Below the pieces are notes generated by a model. It had not been told where the DNA came from and did no database searches. It was given only the letters and a program-made list of their open reading frames with translations. Below, piece by piece: positions 63,532-64,000 of a stretch of 64,000 nucleotides of DNA; the first letter of the stretch is position 1; each line of letters starts with the position of its first letter. The position numbers and the translations under genes are program-made. Source of the stretch: CBDBES01 sp965204465 (GTDB lineage: Bacteria > Spirochaetota > Leptospiria > Turneriellales > CBDBES01); the NCBI GenBank assembly GCA_965204465.1, contig OZ241995.1:744001-808000 (forward strand), in the 5' to 3' direction.

Positions 63532-64000
63532 GAGGACCAACAATAGCCCTTTATAGACCAATGATCCCTCCCAATACAGGGAATATTGCCCGCTTATGTG
63601 TTGCCATACAGAGTAAATTATATATTATAGGAAAGGCTGGTTTTTCGTGGGAAGATAAACAATTGAAAAGAGCTGGTCTGGATTATTGGGAAAATTTGAG
63701 TTTTGAGCATGAAATGAAATTTAAAAATTTTTATCAGAAATATAGAATCGCCAGAAAAATTGGTATCAGTAAACAAGGGAATACGATTTTATGGGACTAT
63801 TCATTCAAACCGAGTGATGTACTCATCTTTGGAAATGAAAAAAAGGGACTTCCGCCATCCATGCTATCTATTTTGGAAGATTCTATTAGAATACCAATGC
63901 CAGGGATATCCAGGTCTTTGAATTTGTCTAATGCAGTATCCATTGTAGCCTATGAGTTTTTAAGGCAAATGAAATTAAATTATTTTACCGATCATGTATT
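63528..64000 (+). CDS. trmL: tRNA (cytidine/uridine-2'-O)-methyltransferase, SPOUT family (partial)
   Basis: The gene starts at ATG 63528, overlapping the comF stop, and runs off the end of the window (157 codons seen). It has PNTGNIARLC near the start, LIFGNEKKGLP in the middle and IPMPGISRSLNLSNAVSIVAYE near the end. These are the three motifs of the SpoU/TrmL family that methylates the wobble base ribose. Almost the full length is present. Confidence 0.88.
   Translation, partial: MRGPTIALYRPMIPPNTGNIARLCVAIQSKLYIIGKAGFSWEDKQLKRAGLDYWENLSFEHEMKFKNFYQKYRIARKIGISKQGNTILWDYSFKPSDVLIFGNEKKGLPPSMLSILEDSIRIPMPGISRSLNLSNAVSIVAYEFLRQMKLNYFTDHV

Overview
The window is a low-GC (about 35% by eye), densely packed stretch of a chromosome from a double-membrane bacterium. 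It carries outer-membrane beta-barrels, three secreted lipoproteins of the diderm type, a TolC/RND efflux system, and housekeeping genes (gmk, miaA, hfq, murC, ligA, obgE, rpmA, glyA, gltBD, comF, trmL, two tRNAs). Loose lipoboxes, giant cadherin-like and GLUG-repeat lipoproteins, and an HTH-Fis regulator with a degenerate AAA+ domain suggest a spirochaete, perhaps near Leptospirales. That placement is inference and no rRNA is present to test it.

Layout. 1-3160: two tandem paralogous outer-membrane proteins, decayed sequence, a pentapeptide-repeat protein ending in four copies of a 51-bp hairpin-forming repeat, and a truncated phage tail-like protein. 3458-11835: two giant surface lipoproteins, then a DsbA-like lipoprotein with a metallo-hydrolase. 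11878-21317: transposase remnant, gmk-miaA-hfq, an SPFH protein, a REC-GGDEF protein, an MFS exporter, a Fis-type regulator and a DnaQ-like exonuclease. 21318-22379 is gene-poor and holds four regularly placed copies of a 16-bp dyad plus a gene relic. 22380-28881: tRNA-Thr, tRNA-Tyr, a TPR-murC-ligA operon and two unknown coiled-coil genes.

29145-38428: a Fur-family regulator, an IS66 relic, a CusABC-type metal efflux operon of visibly higher GC (probably acquired), then a four-gene ferric-reductase/Rieske membrane operon. 38548-44207: a broken glpX, a complete type III restriction-modification system (mod-res, also higher GC) and an orphan transketolase C-terminal subunit. 44271-49264 is a compact operon of a LipB-DUF309 fusion, an ATP-grasp/FMN alpha-hydroxy-acid-oxidase-like fusion and an isoprenylcysteine-methyltransferase-like membrane protein; I regard this as the most promising undescribed system here.

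49382-53668: rpmA-obgE, a SanA-like protein, a ROK kinase and glyA. 53779-55500: a Panacea-type putative toxin-antitoxin pair, a second transposase relic and a structured RNA element ending in a T-tract. 55578-64000: gltD-gltB, another outer-membrane protein, a 26-bp palindrome, comF and the start of trmL.
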